64,000 bases of DNA from Vibrio agarilyticus. Lineage in GTDB: Bacteria; Pseudomonadota; Gammaproteobacteria; Enterobacterales; Vibrionaceae. The stretch spans positions 44,387 through 108,386 of the forward strand of contig NZ_JABAIK010000014.1 in NCBI RefSeq assembly GCF_012641465.1, read 5' to 3'. This document shows positions 51,076-61,016 of this stretch, piece by piece (within the stretch, counting starts at the first letter, position 1; every line of letters starts with the position of its first letter). The translations under genes were made by a program, and so were the position numbers. The notes beneath the pieces were generated by a model that was not told the origin of the DNA, did no database searches, and worked only from the letters and a program-made list of their open reading frames with translations.

Positions 51076-51205
51076 TATATCCAAGTGACCTCAAGATGCT
51101 GGATTCAGAGCCGGCTCACTGGGCTGAGAGCAAGGCAAACAACGCAGCGAAATAGCGAGTCTATTTTCAAGTTGTTTAACACAGCTGTCGGTTCAGTGAT
51201 TGGCT
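51076..51205. repeat. TIR-family repeat, left part only, touching the envC end
   Basis: It begins TATATCCAAGTGACCTCAAG and follows the 268-bp element through GGTTCAGTGATTGGCT, where it stops. The envC stop codon is 2-4 bp beyond (51207-51209). The right half and its inverted end are missing. It occupies the space between the TetR gene and envC. Confidence 0.75.
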
Positions 51206-51206
51206 T

Positions 51207-52352
51207 CTAGCGTTTCGTTAGCCAGTGTTCAGGATTTTGCGCGTGACTGTTGCGGCGTATTTCAAAATAAAGTGACGCGCGATCTTGGCCCCCGGTATTG
51301 CCCACAAGAGCAATTGGCTCTCCCGCCATCACTTTATCCCCTTCTTTTTTAAGCACGGCTTGGTTAAAGCCATACAGGGTCATATCGCCTTTGCCATGGT
51401 CGAGCAGTACCACCAATCCGTAGCCCCGCAGATAGTCGGCAAACACCACAGTACCAGAATAAATCGCGTTGACTTTATCACCGTATGTCGCGCTAATGAC
51501 AGTGCCTTTCCAGGCAATGTGCTCTGTTTGTGCTTGGCCAAACCGATGCAGCAATGCGCCTTTGAGTGGCCAAGGCAAGCGGCCTTTTTGTTTTGCCAAC
51601 CCGTCCATCGGCACCGCTGCACGCTTGGCCGCCTTGGCAATTTCGGCTTTTAATCGACTTTCGTTGCGTTTTAGCTCGGCAAGATAGCCTTGATCATTTT
51701 TGATCGTCTTTTTGATGTTGCCGAGCGTCGATTGGCGCAGTTGCTGCGCCGATTTCAATGCGGTGCGTTGCTCTGTTTGCTGACGAAGCTGCACTTCGAT
51801 TTGGTTGAGCTCTTGCTGACGCAGTGCTTGTCGCTCAGCCAAATCTTGACGCGTTTGACCCAGTGAGGCGATGAGATCGCTACGCAACTGAGCCAAATGC
51901 TGAAAGTAGTAACCGATGCGTTCATCGTGGTTATTGGGCTCGAGTTTGATCCCGCCACTATTTGGGCCACGAGTGATGTAGTAGGTGTGCAGCAGTGATT
52001 TAAGCTGCTCAGTTTGACGCTTTTGATCTTGTTCTAGCTCGCGGATTTGCGTGTCAAGTTGAGACACGGCCTGCTGCGCGCTGCGCTGGCGAGTTTGGCT
52101 CTCGCGAATCGCTTTTTCGATTTTTACGATATCGAGCTCTTGAGTTTTCAAAGCTGTTTGCAATTGATTTAATTGCTTTTCTTGCTGTGATAGTGCGTTG
52201 GCTTGTCGAGCGATTTCGGCCTTAACGCCTTTGAGCTCTTGTGGTGACGATGCCATGCAGGTGAGCGGTGTCAGGGTAATGGCTGTGATAAGCCACCAAA
52301 CCGCTTTGATGCGGCGTGAAGCGGTATGCTGAATATGGCAAACGTCTAGCAC
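51207..52352 (-). CDS. envC: EnvC, activator of amidases AmiA/AmiB (degenerate LytM)
   Basis: 381 residues from a GTG at 52352 (AGGAA upstream); the frame runs to 52394. A signal segment (VWWLITAITLTPLTCMA) is followed by a long coiled coil rich in Gln/Leu (~residues 45-270). The C-terminal LytM (M23) domain lacks the zinc ligands: TLYGFN where active enzymes have LYGH, and LYFEIR for LHFEIR. It should activate cell-separation amidases in the periplasm, not cut peptidoglycan itself. It lies 56 bp after cysE on the same strand. Confidence 0.9.
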   Translation of the reverse strand: MLDVCHIQHTASRRIKAVWWLITAITLTPLTCMASSPQELKGVKAEIARQANALSQQEKQLNQLQTALKTQELDIVKIEKAIRESQTRQRSAQQAVSQLDTQIRELEQDQKRQTEQLKSLLHTYYITRGPNSGGIKLEPNNHDERIGYYFQHLAQLRSDLIASLGQTRQDLAERQALRQQELNQIEVQLRQQTEQRTALKSAQQLRQSTLGNIKKTIKNDQGYLAELKRNESRLKAEIAKAAKRAAVPMDGLAKQKGRLPWPLKGALLHRFGQAQTEHIAWKGTVISATYGDKVNAIYSGTVVFADYLRGYGLVVLLDHGKGDMTLYGFNQAVLKKEGDKVMAGEPIALVGNTGGQDRASLYFEIRRNSHAQNPEHWLTKR

Positions 52353-52408
52353 GAAAAAGATTCCTAACAAAAACGACTTCCAATGGCATGGCACGCAGTG
52401 ACGATATA

Positions 52409-53233
52409 TTAAATACCATCACCATCAATAAATTGCTGTGATTTTCCGTTGAAAGCTTGATCCATATCGAGTGACGGTTTGTCTGAGGTCGGACGGCCAA
52501 TGACTTTCGCGGGAATGCCGGCAACGGTGGTATGAGGCGGTACGGCTTGCAAGACCACAGAGCCAGAGCCAATTTTAGCCCCTTCGCCAACTTCAATATT
52601 GCCAAGCACTTTAGCGCCAGCGCCAATCATGACACCTTCGCGAATTTTAGGGTGACGATCGCCGCACTCTTTGCCTGTTCCCCCCAATGTGACATCTTGC
52701 AAGATGGAGACGTCGTTTTCGACGACGGCGGTTTCCCCGATCACAATCCCCGTTGCGTGGTCAAGCATGATCCCTTTACCAATGCGCGCTGCAGGGTGAA
52801 TGTCAACCTGACAGGCGACTGAAATTTGGTTTTGCAAATAGCTTGCAAGCGCATAGCGGCCTTGTTTCCAAAGCCAATTGGCGACACGATAACCTTGCAA
52901 TGCATGGTAACCTTTAAGATAGAGCAAGGGAGTTGAATACATAGAAACGGCAGGGTCGCGATTGACCACCGCACAGATATCGCAGGCGGCCGATGCGGTA
53001 ATGCTAGGATCGGCGGCAAACGCCTCTTCAACCACTTCACGTACCGCCATGGCAGGCATGGATGGCGTTTGTAATTTATTGGCCAGAATGTAGCTCAGGG
53101 CAGAACACAGACTGTCATGTTTAATGATGGTCGCGTGGTAAAAGCTGGCCAGCATCGGCTCTTGTTCGGCTAATTGGCGCGCTTCGGCATCGACTGCGTG
53201 CCAAACCTTTTTCTTCTCGCAATGTTTCATCAT
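52409..53233 (-). CDS. cysE: CysE, serine O-acetyltransferase
   Basis: 274 residues. A helical N-terminal domain is followed by a left-handed beta helix of hexapeptide repeats (IGKGIMLDHATGIVIGETAV, with the catalytic His) and GGTGKECGDRHPKI. It makes O-acetylserine, the precursor of cysteine. The C-terminal Ile fits the tail used to dock CysK and for cysteine feedback. It is 14 bp after gpsA, probably co-transcribed. Confidence 0.97.
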   Translation of the reverse strand: MMKHCEKKKVWHAVDAEARQLAEQEPMLASFYHATIIKHDSLCSALSYILANKLQTPSMPAMAVREVVEEAFAADPSITASAACDICAVVNRDPAVSMYSTPLLYLKGYHALQGYRVANWLWKQGRYALASYLQNQISVACQVDIHPAARIGKGIMLDHATGIVIGETAVVENDVSILQDVTLGGTGKECGDRHPKIREGVMIGAGAKVLGNIEVGEGAKIGSGSVVLQAVPPHTTVAGIPAKVIGRPTSDKPSLDMDQAFNGKSQQFIDGDGI

Positions 53234-53247
53234 GACACCCTGAGCAA

Positions 53248-54285
53248 TTATTTCCCTTCGGTTTTTTTGTCGCGTGCCAGCAAGTCTTGCGCCGCTGCTT
53301 GCGCGCTCTTTCCTTGATACAGCACCTGATAAATTTGTTCCACAATAGGCATTTCAACGCCCATTCGTTCGGCTAAGAGCCACACTTCTTTGGTGTTGCG
53401 ATAGCCTTCAACGACTTGTCCAATCTCGTCTTGCGCTTCGTCAACGCCTTGACCTTGGCCAAGCGCCAAACCAAAGCGACGGTTACGAGATTGGTTATCA
53501 GTACAAGTGAGTACCAAATCGCCTAGACCTGCCATGCCCATAAAGGTTTCTGGCTTGGCACCGAGCGCCGCGCCAAGACGTGACATTTCAGCAAGGCCTC
53601 GAGTGATTAAAGCTGTTCGAGCGTTAGCTCCAAAGCCAATACCATCCGAAATACCAGCGCCAATGGCAATGACGTTTTTCACCGCGCCGCCAAGCTGCAT
53701 GCCGATGAAGTCATCATTGGCGTAAACGCGGAACGTGCGGCCACAGTGGATTTTTTCTTGCAGATCCGCAACGAACCGAGCGTCAGGCGAGGCTACCGCA
53801 ATCGCGGTGGGTAAACCCATAGCCAACTCTTTGGCAAACGTTGGGCCTGAAAGTACGGCGAGCGGGTGAGTGTCACCGAGAATATCAAAGGCCACGTCTT
53901 TGAGTAGACGTCCGGTTTCAGGTTCAAGCCCTTTGGTTGCCCAGCAAAGACGCGAGTCTGCGCGCAAAAATGGTTTGATGCTGTTGAGCACGAGGCCGAA
54001 CACATGGCTTGGCACCACAATAAGAATGTCACGGCTGGCTTGCACCGCTTTTTCCAAGTCCGATTCAATGATCAGCGAGTCAGGAAAGGTGACGCCCGGA
54101 AGAAACGCTTGGTTTGCTCGGTCTGCTGCGAGTGTTGCCATATGCCAGGGTTCGTGACCCCAAAGCACGACGTTCGCGCCGTTGCGCGCGAGCGAGATCG
54201 CAAGTGAGGTGCCGTAAGAGCCCGCGCCAATTACGGTCATGCTGATGGGTTTACCGTAAATGTCGATACCGGTTGTGTCTGTCAT
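53248..54285 (-). CDS. gpsA: GpsA, glycerol-3-phosphate dehydrogenase (NAD(P)+)
   Basis: 345 residues. The NAD-binding motif is [12 protein letters not shown] at the N-terminus. Other signatures are [15 protein letters not shown], the catalytic Lys in [11 protein letters not shown], and NSRNRRFG-like [11 protein letters not shown]. It makes sn-glycerol 3-phosphate for phospholipids. The order secB-gpsA-cysE is the common gamma-proteobacterial one, but an ERIC element and a terminator separate it from secB here. Confidence 0.97.
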   Translation of the reverse strand: MTDTTGIDIYGKPISMTVIGAGSYGTSLAISLARNGANVVLWGHEPWHMATLAADRANQAFLPGVTFPDSLIIESDLEKAVQASRDILIVVPSHVFGLVLNSIKPFLRADSRLCWATKGLEPETGRLLKDVAFDILGDTHPLAVLSGPTFAKELAMGLPTAIAVASPDARFVADLQEKIHCGRTFRVYANDDFIGMQLGGAVKNVIAIGAGISDGIGFGANARTALITRGLAEMSRLGAALGAKPETFMGMAGLGDLVLTCTDNQSRNRRFGLALGQGQGVDEAQDEIGQVVEGYRNTKEVWLLAERMGVEMPIVEQIYQVLYQGKSAQAAAQDLLARDKKTEGK

Positions 54286-54360
54286 GCGTTCACCTAAAAG
54301 AAAAGTCTGTGAATCGTGGTTTGCCGATTATACCTAAGTCGCGACGACAAACCCTAATAT

Positions 54361-54487
54361 TATACCCGTCCTACTTGAAGTTGCAGCGTTGTTGGCTGGC
54401 TCTCACAAACCTCATCGCATAGTTCCTCTATGTTCAGAGGCTTTGTTCGTTTGCCGCCTACCTGCATCTCCAAGTTGTTTGGGTATA
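54361..54487. repeat. ERIC element (copy 3, 127 bp)
   Basis: It starts TATACCCGTCCTACTTGAAG and ends CAAGTTGTTTGGGTATA. The length is identical to copies 2 and 4. The next bases (54485-54510) repeat the left-end pattern TATACCCTTCCCACTTGAAG, as if a second, truncated copy followed. Confidence 0.88.
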
Positions 54488-54517
54488 TACCCTTCCCACT
54501 TGAAGCGGCAGAAAAAG

Positions 54518-54551
54518 AAAATGCACAGCGGCAAGTGTCGCTGTGCATTTT
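54518..54551 (-). terminator. Terminator after secB
   Basis: AAAATGCACAGCG (54518-54530) pairs perfectly with 54539-54551 around GCAAGTGT. The minus strand then reads CTTTTTC. It lies 22 bp past the secB stop. Confidence 0.88.
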
Positions 54552-54572
54552 ATTCAAGAGTGAGACGATGGC

Positions 54573-55043
54573 TTATGCTTGCGCTTCGCCTTCACCTTGC
54601 TGAGCTTGCTGCTGTAGGTAGTTCATGAACAAAGCATCAAAGTTAACTGGCGCTAGGTTCAATTGTGGGAACGTGCCTTTAACAACCAAACTTGAGATGG
54701 TTTCACGTGCGTATGGGAACAGAATGTTCGGGCAGAATGCACCTAGGCAGTGTGCGAGTTGACCTGCTTCCATATTGCCAGCGGTGAAAATACCGCCTTG
54801 CTGTACTTCGCAAAGGAACGCAGTATCGTCTGCGTTTTTAACGGTGACAGTCAAACGCAATACCACTTCATAAACGCCTTCACCAAGTTCACGGCTTTGA
54901 GTATCTAGGTCCAGTTTGACTTCTGGATTCCACTCTTTTTGGAACATTGCTGGCGAGTTTGGCGCTTCAAAAGAAACGTCTTTTAGGAAGATACGTTGGA
55001 TTGCGAAATTTTGCGCGTCTTGTTGTGGTGCTGCTTCAGCCAT
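54573..55043 (-). CDS. secB: SecB, protein-export chaperone
   Basis: 156 residues, about the family length. It has [20 protein letters not shown] at the N-terminus and [11 protein letters not shown] near residue 110, with an acidic/Gln-rich C-tail. It keeps pre-proteins unfolded and delivers them to SecA. The rhodanese gene yibN is upstream, a widely conserved neighbourhood. Confidence 0.97.
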   Translation of the reverse strand: MAEAAPQQDAQNFAIQRIFLKDVSFEAPNSPAMFQKEWNPEVKLDLDTQSRELGEGVYEVVLRLTVTVKNADDTAFLCEVQQGGIFTAGNMEAGQLAHCLGAFCPNILFPYARETISSLVVKGTFPQLNLAPVNFDALFMNYLQQQAQQGEGEAQA

Positions 55044-55229
55044 TTTATTGAATCCTTAACTAATGATTTGCGGGGCATAGCGCCCAAATTCGTTTGCCTT
55101 GAGACTAACCGAGCCGAATCGGAATAACTAGGCCAAGCGGCAATTACGTGGAAAATGTCACATCTTAAGCCGCGATTTGCCGATTTGCTGCGCAGTGGGT
55201 CACTGGCGACAGGCAAAAAGTCTGGTGAA

Positions 55230-55664
55230 TTACTTTGCGCCACGGATAAGCGGTAGCTTGGCATCCAGCCATGAGGTCAGGCCATTTTTCAGCACGTTGA
55301 CTTGGCTAAAGCCCGCTTTGGCAAGCAAGTTTGCACTTTCTTGCGCGGCTTGGCCGTTGCGACATACCACGATGATTGGGTCTGATTTGTGGTTTTCAAG
55401 GCTCGCGAAGTTACCCGCTTTGATCTCTGATGGCAAAATGTGAAGCGCGTCAGTGATGTGGCCTTTTTTGAATTCATCGCGAGTACGAATGTCGATAACC
55501 ACGCCGTTTTCACGATTGATAAGGTGAGTGGCTTGGCCAACAGAAATTTCTTTATAAGCCGCGTTCATCGACTTAACGATATTCATAATAAGTGCAGCAA
55601 ATAAGCCCAGCCAAACTAAGGCCATGATGGTGTTTTGCTGAAAAAAATCGATATATTCTTGCAT
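55230..55664 (-). CDS. yibN: YibN-like membrane-anchored rhodanese
   Basis: 144 residues. The N-terminal membrane helix is MALVWLGLFAALIMNIV, followed by a rhodanese domain with VVIDIRTRDEFKKGHI and the active-site loop CRNGQAA (catalytic Cys). It is probably a sulfurtransferase on the cytoplasmic face. The ATG at 55664 gives the family start (MQEYIDFFQQN); the longer frame runs into a repeat. It lies between gpmI (divergent) and secB. Confidence 0.9.
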   Translation of the reverse strand: MQEYIDFFQQNTIMALVWLGLFAALIMNIVKSMNAAYKEISVGQATHLINRENGVVIDIRTRDEFKKGHITDALHILPSEIKAGNFASLENHKSDPIIVVCRNGQAAQESANLLAKAGFSQVNVLKNGLTSWLDAKLPLIRGAK

Positions 55665-55694
55665 AGTTATAGCTCTTACACGGTTGCAGGTAGG

Positions 55695-55767
55695 TATCCC
55701 CTTTCTACTGGAAGTTGCAGCTTTGTTCGTTTGCCGTCTAGCTGCAATTCCCAGTTGTTTGGGCATA
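55695..55767. repeat. ERIC element with internal deletion (73 bp)
   Basis: Left end TATCCCCTTTCTACTGGAAG joined to the right part TTTGTTCGTTTGCC...GTTTGGGCATA. About 54 bp of the core is missing relative to the 127-bp copies. It lies in the gap between yibN and gpmI. Confidence 0.8.
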
Positions 55768-56115
55768 AAGTGCTGAGCAGTATAGCGAGGTTAAACTGCT
55801 GAGGCGAGTGGGTTATCGCGAAAACGTTCACCAGGTGAAAAGAGTGGGACCTATTGCAGCGATTGATAAAACCGACTGTCGAATTGACACCGATTAGTTC
55901 ATGCTAAAGCTATCTTTTGATCACCCGCTTAGCCTAGCCTGTATAAAGCTAACGGCCGGGTGAATCATCCACGACGAATTGAAAGCAAGCAACATCGTTT
56001 ACACCACAATACTTGATCTTAACCTACAGTTTTGGTTAAAAAGTGTAGTAAAATTACGCTAGTTTGTTTCAAGGTCGTCAGACCGATAGTTACGCAATTT
56101 GACGAGGTCAATACT
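55768..56115. other. gpmI upstream region
   Basis: About 350 bp without a gene I can support. It probably holds the gpmI promoter; TTTTGGTTAAAAAGTGTAGTAAAATT near 56030-56054 contains promoter-like A/T-rich hexamers. No known operator is seen. Confidence 0.35.
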
Positions 56116-57648
56116 ATGTCAGCTAAGAAGCCAATGGCTCTAGTTATTCTTGACGGTTACGGATACCGTGAAGACAGCACCAGCAACGCAATCGCAAACG
56201 CGAAAACCCCTGTAATGGATGCACTTATTGCGTCTTGCCCAAATACCTTGATTTCTGCATCTGGTATGGATGTGGGTCTGCCTGATGGCCAGATGGGTAA
56301 CTCTGAAGTGGGTCACACCAATATCGGTGCAGGTCGCATCGTTTATCAAGATCTGACTCGTATCACCAAATCAATTGCGGATGGCGAATTCCAAGAAACA
56401 GCTGCGCTTGTTGAAGCGGTAGACGCTGCTGTGACCGCGGGCAAAGCGGTTCACATTATGGGTTTGATGTCACCAGGTGGTGTTCACTCTCATGAAGATC
56501 ACATCTACGCTGCGGTTGAAATGGCGGCAGCCCGTGGCGCAGAAAAAATCTATCTACACTGCTTCCTCGATGGTCGTGATACACCACCACGCAGTGCGGA
56601 AGGGTCACTAGAGCGTTTCCAAAACCTTTTTGCTCAATTGGGCAAAGGTCGTGTCGCTTCTTTGATTGGTCGTTACTACGCAATGGATCGTGACAACAAC
56701 TGGGATCGCGTTCAGGTTGCATACGATCTTTTGACTCAAGCAAAAGCAGACTACACCTACGCGACAGCGGTTGAAGGTTTAGAAGCCGCTTACGCTCGTG
56801 ATGAGAACGACGAGTTCGTCAAAGCGACCGCAATCAAAGCAGAAGGCCAAGAAGATGCCATCATGCAAGATGGCGATGCGGTGATTTTCATGAACTACCG
56901 CGCTGACCGCGCGCGTCAAATCACGCGTACTTTTGTCCCTGAGTTTGACGGCTTTGCTCGTGAGGTTTTCCCAGCGCTTCACTTTGTGATGCTAACGCAA
57001 TACGCTGCTGATATTCCTCTGGCTGCTGCCTTCCCACCTGCGTCATTAGACAATACGTACGGTGAGTGGTTATCAAAACTGGGTAAAACTCAGCTACGCA
57101 TTTCTGAAACTGAGAAATACGCGCACGTAACTTTCTTCTTCAACGGTGGTGTTGAAACTGAATTTGACGGTGAAGAGCGTCAGTTGGTGGCTTCTCCTAA
57201 AGTGGCGACTTACGATATGCAGCCAGAAATGAGCGCGTATGAGCTGACAGATAAGCTGGTTGCAGCGATTGAGTCTGGCAAGTACGACACCATCATCTGT
57301 AACTATCCAAACGCAGATATGGTTGGCCATACTGGTGTATACGATGCCGCAGAGCAGGCTATCGAAGCGCTTGATAGCTGTGTTGGTCGCGTCGTCGAAG
57401 CTATCAAAGCGGTTGGCGGTCAATTGTTGATTACAGCAGACCACGGTAACGCTGAAATGATGGTAGACCCTGAGACTGGTGGCATTCATACCGCTCACAC
57501 GAGCTTGCCGGTTCCACTTATCTACGTTGGTGAAAAAGCCGTTGAGTTTAAAGCCGGTGGTAAGCTGTCTGATCTTGCTCCAACCATGTTGGCTCTGGAA
57601 GGTTTGGAAATTCCAGCAGAGATGTCAGGCGACGTGATTGTCAAATAG
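56116..57648 (+). CDS. gpmI: GpmI, cofactor-independent phosphoglycerate mutase
   Basis: 510 residues of the alkaline-phosphatase superfamily. The metal-site LVILDGYG is at the N-terminus with the catalytic Ser in [15 protein letters not shown]. Other sites are [12 protein letters not shown] and the C-terminal ADHGNAEMM and [14 protein letters not shown]. It interconverts 3- and 2-phosphoglycerate using Mn. The ATG at 56116 (GAGG upstream) is the family start; the open frame extends back to 56032 without support. Confidence 0.97.
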   Translation: MSAKKPMALVILDGYGYREDSTSNAIANAKTPVMDALIASCPNTLISASGMDVGLPDGQMGNSEVGHTNIGAGRIVYQDLTRITKSIADGEFQETAALVEAVDAAVTAGKAVHIMGLMSPGGVHSHEDHIYAAVEMAAARGAEKIYLHCFLDGRDTPPRSAEGSLERFQNLFAQLGKGRVASLIGRYYAMDRDNNWDRVQVAYDLLTQAKADYTYATAVEGLEAAYARDENDEFVKATAIKAEGQEDAIMQDGDAVIFMNYRADRARQITRTFVPEFDGFAREVFPALHFVMLTQYAADIPLAAAFPPASLDNTYGEWLSKLGKTQLRISETEKYAHVTFFFNGGVETEFDGEERQLVASPKVATYDMQPEMSAYELTDKLVAAIESGKYDTIICNYPNADMVGHTGVYDAAEQAIEALDSCVGRVVEAIKAVGGQLLITADHGNAEMMVDPETGGIHTAHTSLPVPLIYVGEKAVEFKAGGKLSDLAPTMLALEGLEIPAEMSGDVIVK

Positions 57649-57717
57649 TCACTTGAACCTAAGCCGACTTAGAGCTTAGGTATCAAACTGCTTGAGTCAC
57701 CTTGGTGCTTAAGGCTA

Positions 57718-57745
57718 AAAAAACCCCGAAGATTCGGGGTTTTTT
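57718..57745. terminator. Bidirectional terminator between gpmI and the DASS transporter gene
   Basis: AAAAAACCCCGAA (57718-57730), GA loop, TTCGGGGTTTTTT (57733-57745): a perfect 13-bp stem. Confidence 0.92.
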
Positions 57746-57772
57746 ATTGCCGCTCATTTAGGCCTGTTGACG

Positions 57773-59188
57773 CTAACCCAATATCAGCATGGCGGCATAG
57801 ACGATGCCAAGGCCAATTAATCCGACCAAAATGCCAATTTTTGCCATGTCTTTGCTTTCAATTAAGCCAGTTGAGTAGGCCAGTGAATTGGGCGGTGTTG
57901 AGACAGGTAAAATCATGCCTAAAGAGGCTGAGAAAGCAACGACCACCAGCAGGCCTTGTAAGCCACCAACAGCGGACAGCGACGGCATTGAAGCGCCAAT
58001 GGCGGCCGCAATCGGCATCAATAGGTTTGCGGTTGCGGTATTGGACATAAAATTTGCCATGAGCCAGCAAACCAGCGAAAGGGTGATGGCGACCGCGATG
58101 GGGGAGAGTGATTCATAATCAATAGCGTGAGCCAAGGCTTTGGCTAAGCCGGTTTTATCAAGCCCAATGCCAATCGCGATACCACCAGCCACCAGCCAAA
58201 GCACATCCCAGTTGATCAGTTTCAGCTCCTCTTTGCCCATGATCCCCGTTAAGGTAAAGACCGCCAGTGGAATGATCGCAACCACATATGAGTTCATGCC
58301 ATGCAGCTTGGTTGTCATCCACATCAAAATGGTCACCGCGAAAGTGAGATACACCACGACGGCGCGCCAATTGCGCTGAAATTTTCCAGTCAGTTTGAGC
58401 GACATGGTTTGGCAATTTGAAGGAAACAGTTTTTGCAGCAGTAGCCAGGCAATCGTCAGTTGCACCACCACAAAAGGAAGGCCCATCGTCATCCATGCTA
58501 AAAAGTCGATGCTGTTGTCACCAGTAAGGTATTGCAACGCGATGGCATTGGGTGGCGTGCCTATGGGGGTGGCTATCCCTCCGGTGTTGGCCGCGATGGG
58601 AATGCAAAGCACCAGTGCTTTTACCCCAATATCACCTTTGGGAGCTGCGGCCACTATCGGCCCAAGCAGCGCGAGCATCATTACGGTTGTCGCAGTGTTG
58701 GACATAAACATCGAAAAGATGGCGGTGATCAACATTAAACCTAACATGATAAAACGAGGCTGTTGGCCAAAGGGGCGTAATAGCACGCGAGCGAGATTAT
58801 TGTCTAAATCATATTTGGATGCGGAGATTGCTAAGGCAAATCCCCCCATAAATAAAATGATGATCGGCGATGAAAACGCCGAAAAAATGTCGGTGTAGGG
58901 CAAAAGAGTACCAAATTCATGCTCGGGCGCTTCAAGTCGAAACCACACTAACCCTTTGTTGGAAATCATCACTAACTCAAGCGCGATGATTAAAATGGAC
59001 GTGGCAAATACCGGCACAGGTTCAAGTACCCACAATAGGGCAGCAAGTAAGAAAATGGCGAGTAGACGATGCTGAACGATGGTCAATCCCTCAATCGGGA
59101 TCGCGCTGATAGGCATCAATAAGACAAAGATTGGAATTGCAAAACAAATCAGTAATTTGACTAAATTTTCCATACCACGTTTTGGCAT
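57773..59188 (-). CDS. DASS (SLC13)-family sodium/anion symporter
   Basis: 471 residues, about 11 to 12 helices. Two SNT substrate/Na motifs typical of the dicarboxylate/sulfate (SLC13, VcINDY) family are seen: MSNTATTVMML in the first half and MSNTATANLLMP in the second. Each is paired with a loop of the TPIGTPPNAIAL type (and VSTPPNSLAYS). It probably imports di- or tricarboxylates with Na+. The substrate cannot be fixed from sequence. AGGGAG lies 6 bp before the ATG. Confidence 0.88.
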   Translation of the reverse strand: MPKRGMENLVKLLICFAIPIFVLLMPISAIPIEGLTIVQHRLLAIFLLAALLWVLEPVPVFATSILIIALELVMISNKGLVWFRLEAPEHEFGTLLPYTDIFSAFSSPIIILFMGGFALAISASKYDLDNNLARVLLRPFGQQPRFIMLGLMLITAIFSMFMSNTATTVMMLALLGPIVAAAPKGDIGVKALVLCIPIAANTGGIATPIGTPPNAIALQYLTGDNSIDFLAWMTMGLPFVVVQLTIAWLLLQKLFPSNCQTMSLKLTGKFQRNWRAVVVYLTFAVTILMWMTTKLHGMNSYVVAIIPLAVFTLTGIMGKEELKLINWDVLWLVAGGIAIGIGLDKTGLAKALAHAIDYESLSPIAVAITLSLVCWLMANFMSNTATANLLMPIAAAIGASMPSLSAVGGLQGLLVVVAFSASLGMILPVSTPPNSLAYSTGLIESKDMAKIGILVGLIGLGIVYAAMLILG

Positions 59189-59372
59189 AGTTTCTCCCTC
59201 AACAAAGCCTAATTATCACGAGCCTAAGGGATTTCGTTTTATTAATGTTGGAGCCAAGTGGGAGTTTTGTAATTAAAAAAAATTAACTGCCATTGGTTTG
59301 TTTTTAATCAAAAATTTCACATGGCGTCGCAACGCTTTCACCGTGTATCATGCGTTTTTTAGATCTTATATC

Positions 59373-59499
59373 TATACCCGTCCCACTTGAAGTTGCAGCG
59401 GTGTTGACTGGCACTCACAAACCTCATCACATAGCTTATCTATGCTCAGAGGCTTTGCTCGCTTGTTGCCTATCTGCATCTTCAAGTTGTTTGGGTATA
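59373..59499. repeat. ERIC element (copy 4, 127 bp)
   Basis: From TATACCCGTCCCACTTGAAG to TTCAAGTTGTTTGGGTATA, with the core CATAGCTTATCTATG. It fills much of the 374-bp gap between the DASS gene and the second chemoreceptor gene. The rest (59189-59372) is AT-rich, and I see no gene in it. Confidence 0.88.
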
Positions 59500-59562
59500 A
59501 GCGATATCAAGTGGCGCAATTTAGCCTGCTGGCTTTGAAATGAACCTTTTGATGTGATTTAG

Positions 59563-60933
59563 ATGTATACCGATTTTGAGGCAAGGATCTCGCATTTTAT
59601 GAAAGCGACCGCATTTCGTTGGGTAGACCAACATCTCATTCGAATCAGTTTGACGGATAAATTTTTACTGATTTTACTCTTCTTTACTTTGCTGGTCGCA
59701 GCGATGGTAACGGCATTCAATCAGGCCGCAGAGGCGCAACTGCTGCAGTTATCACAAAGCTATCAAACGGCCTTGGCCGCGACTTCTTTAGCGCCCGCGC
59801 AAATAACCACGGCATTGAACGCGTTAGAAAGTGTACCGACAGCAGCAAATGTGTGGACGTATTTTGATGGGGGTGACTGGGCTTTGCTGGTGGTATTGCT
59901 GGGGCTGACCTTAGCGGCGTTATATTATGTGTCGAGCTTTATTGGCGGCGCAATGTATACCATGAATCATTCACTTCAGCGAATGTTAAACGGTGATTTA
60001 ACCAGCCGAATGAATTATCTGCCTGTGCGCGATGAGTTCAGTGTTATTGCGGCAACGGTGGATAAAGTGGCAGAGCGCGAACAAGCGTTGGTTATCGCAA
60101 TCAAAGAAGCGGCGCAATGGATGGAGTCCTTATCGAGTCAGCTTAGTCAAAGTAATCGTGAAAGTGAGCTTTTGTCGCAGCAGCAAGGCGTTCATTTGGA
60201 CTCTTTGGTCAGCGCAATTGAAGAGATGGCGAGCTCAATTCGTGATGTGGCTTCTCATGCGGCGCAGACCTCTTCGGATGTAACGCAATCGAGCGGCGCG
60301 TCTCAACACAGTCACCAGCAGGTGAGTCAAACGTTGGCAGCGATTCAAGCTTTGCGCAGTGAGATTGATACTGCGTCAAATGCGGTCTCGTCGCTCGAAC
60401 ATAATGGTACCGAAATTGGCAGTATGGTGGCGACCATCAGTGCTATTTCCGAGCAAACCAATTTGCTGGCACTTAACGCTGCGATTGAAGCTGCGCGCGC
60501 AGGCGAGCAAGGTCGAGGCTTTGCTGTCGTGGCTGACGAAGTCAGAACATTGGCAGGACGAACTCAACAAGCGACGATCGAAATTCAACGTATGATCCAA
60601 GACTTATCCAACAATACCGGTCATTTGCGGACGATTATGCAAGGGACGGTGGAGAATGCATCGGCAAGTGAGTCGTTAATGGATTGTGTGAGTCAAGAGA
60701 TCCTTGATATTGCCACGCGCAGCCAAAATATCAGCGATCGTACCACGGAGATCGCAACTGCCACGAATCAGCAAGGCGTTGTTGCGAGCTCAATTTCGTC
60801 CGATGTCGAGCATGTTCGTGAGCAAGCTTGGCAGGTGACTGAGATCATTCAAAACACCAGTAAAAATGTCACGGACTTGCATCAGCATTCCTCGAGCTTA
60901 ACCAAACTGGTGCAAGGTATACGCACCGAATAG
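59563..60933 (+). CDS. Methyl-accepting chemotaxis protein with a small periplasmic domain
   Basis: 456 residues. Two membrane helices ([19 protein letters not shown] and [19 protein letters not shown]) enclose only ~55 residues of periplasm, too small for a Cache or four-helix sensor. A HAMP-like region and the MCP signalling domain follow, with [20 protein letters not shown] at the tip. It may sense membrane state or use a partner protein. The ATG at 59563 is used; Met13 is an alternative. Confidence 0.87.
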   Translation: MYTDFEARISHFMKATAFRWVDQHLIRISLTDKFLLILLFFTLLVAAMVTAFNQAAEAQLLQLSQSYQTALAATSLAPAQITTALNALESVPTAANVWTYFDGGDWALLVVLLGLTLAALYYVSSFIGGAMYTMNHSLQRMLNGDLTSRMNYLPVRDEFSVIAATVDKVAEREQALVIAIKEAAQWMESLSSQLSQSNRESELLSQQQGVHLDSLVSAIEEMASSIRDVASHAAQTSSDVTQSSGASQHSHQQVSQTLAAIQALRSEIDTASNAVSSLEHNGTEIGSMVATISAISEQTNLLALNAAIEAARAGEQGRGFAVVADEVRTLAGRTQQATIEIQRMIQDLSNNTGHLRTIMQGTVENASASESLMDCVSQEILDIATRSQNISDRTTEIATATNQQGVVASSISSDVEHVREQAWQVTEIIQNTSKNVTDLHQHSSSLTKLVQGIRTE

Positions 60934-60957
60934 TGTGTGAATGCTATTAGCAATACC

Positions 60958-60989
60958 AAAAAAGCCCTCACTTTCGTGAGGGCTTTTTT
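60958..60989. terminator. Bidirectional terminator between the chemoreceptor gene and psd
   Basis: AAAAAAGCCCTCAC (60958-60971), TTTC loop, GTGAGGGCTTTTTT (60976-60989): a perfect 14-bp stem. Confidence 0.93.
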
Positions 60990-61016
60990 CATCTGTGGAG
61001 AAATCGGGGAAGTGGC

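Noticed and set aside
54361-55767. Clustered repeats as a CRISPR or integron attC array
   Set aside because: Copies are far apart, palindromic, of ERIC type and without regular spacers. No cas or integrase gene is present.
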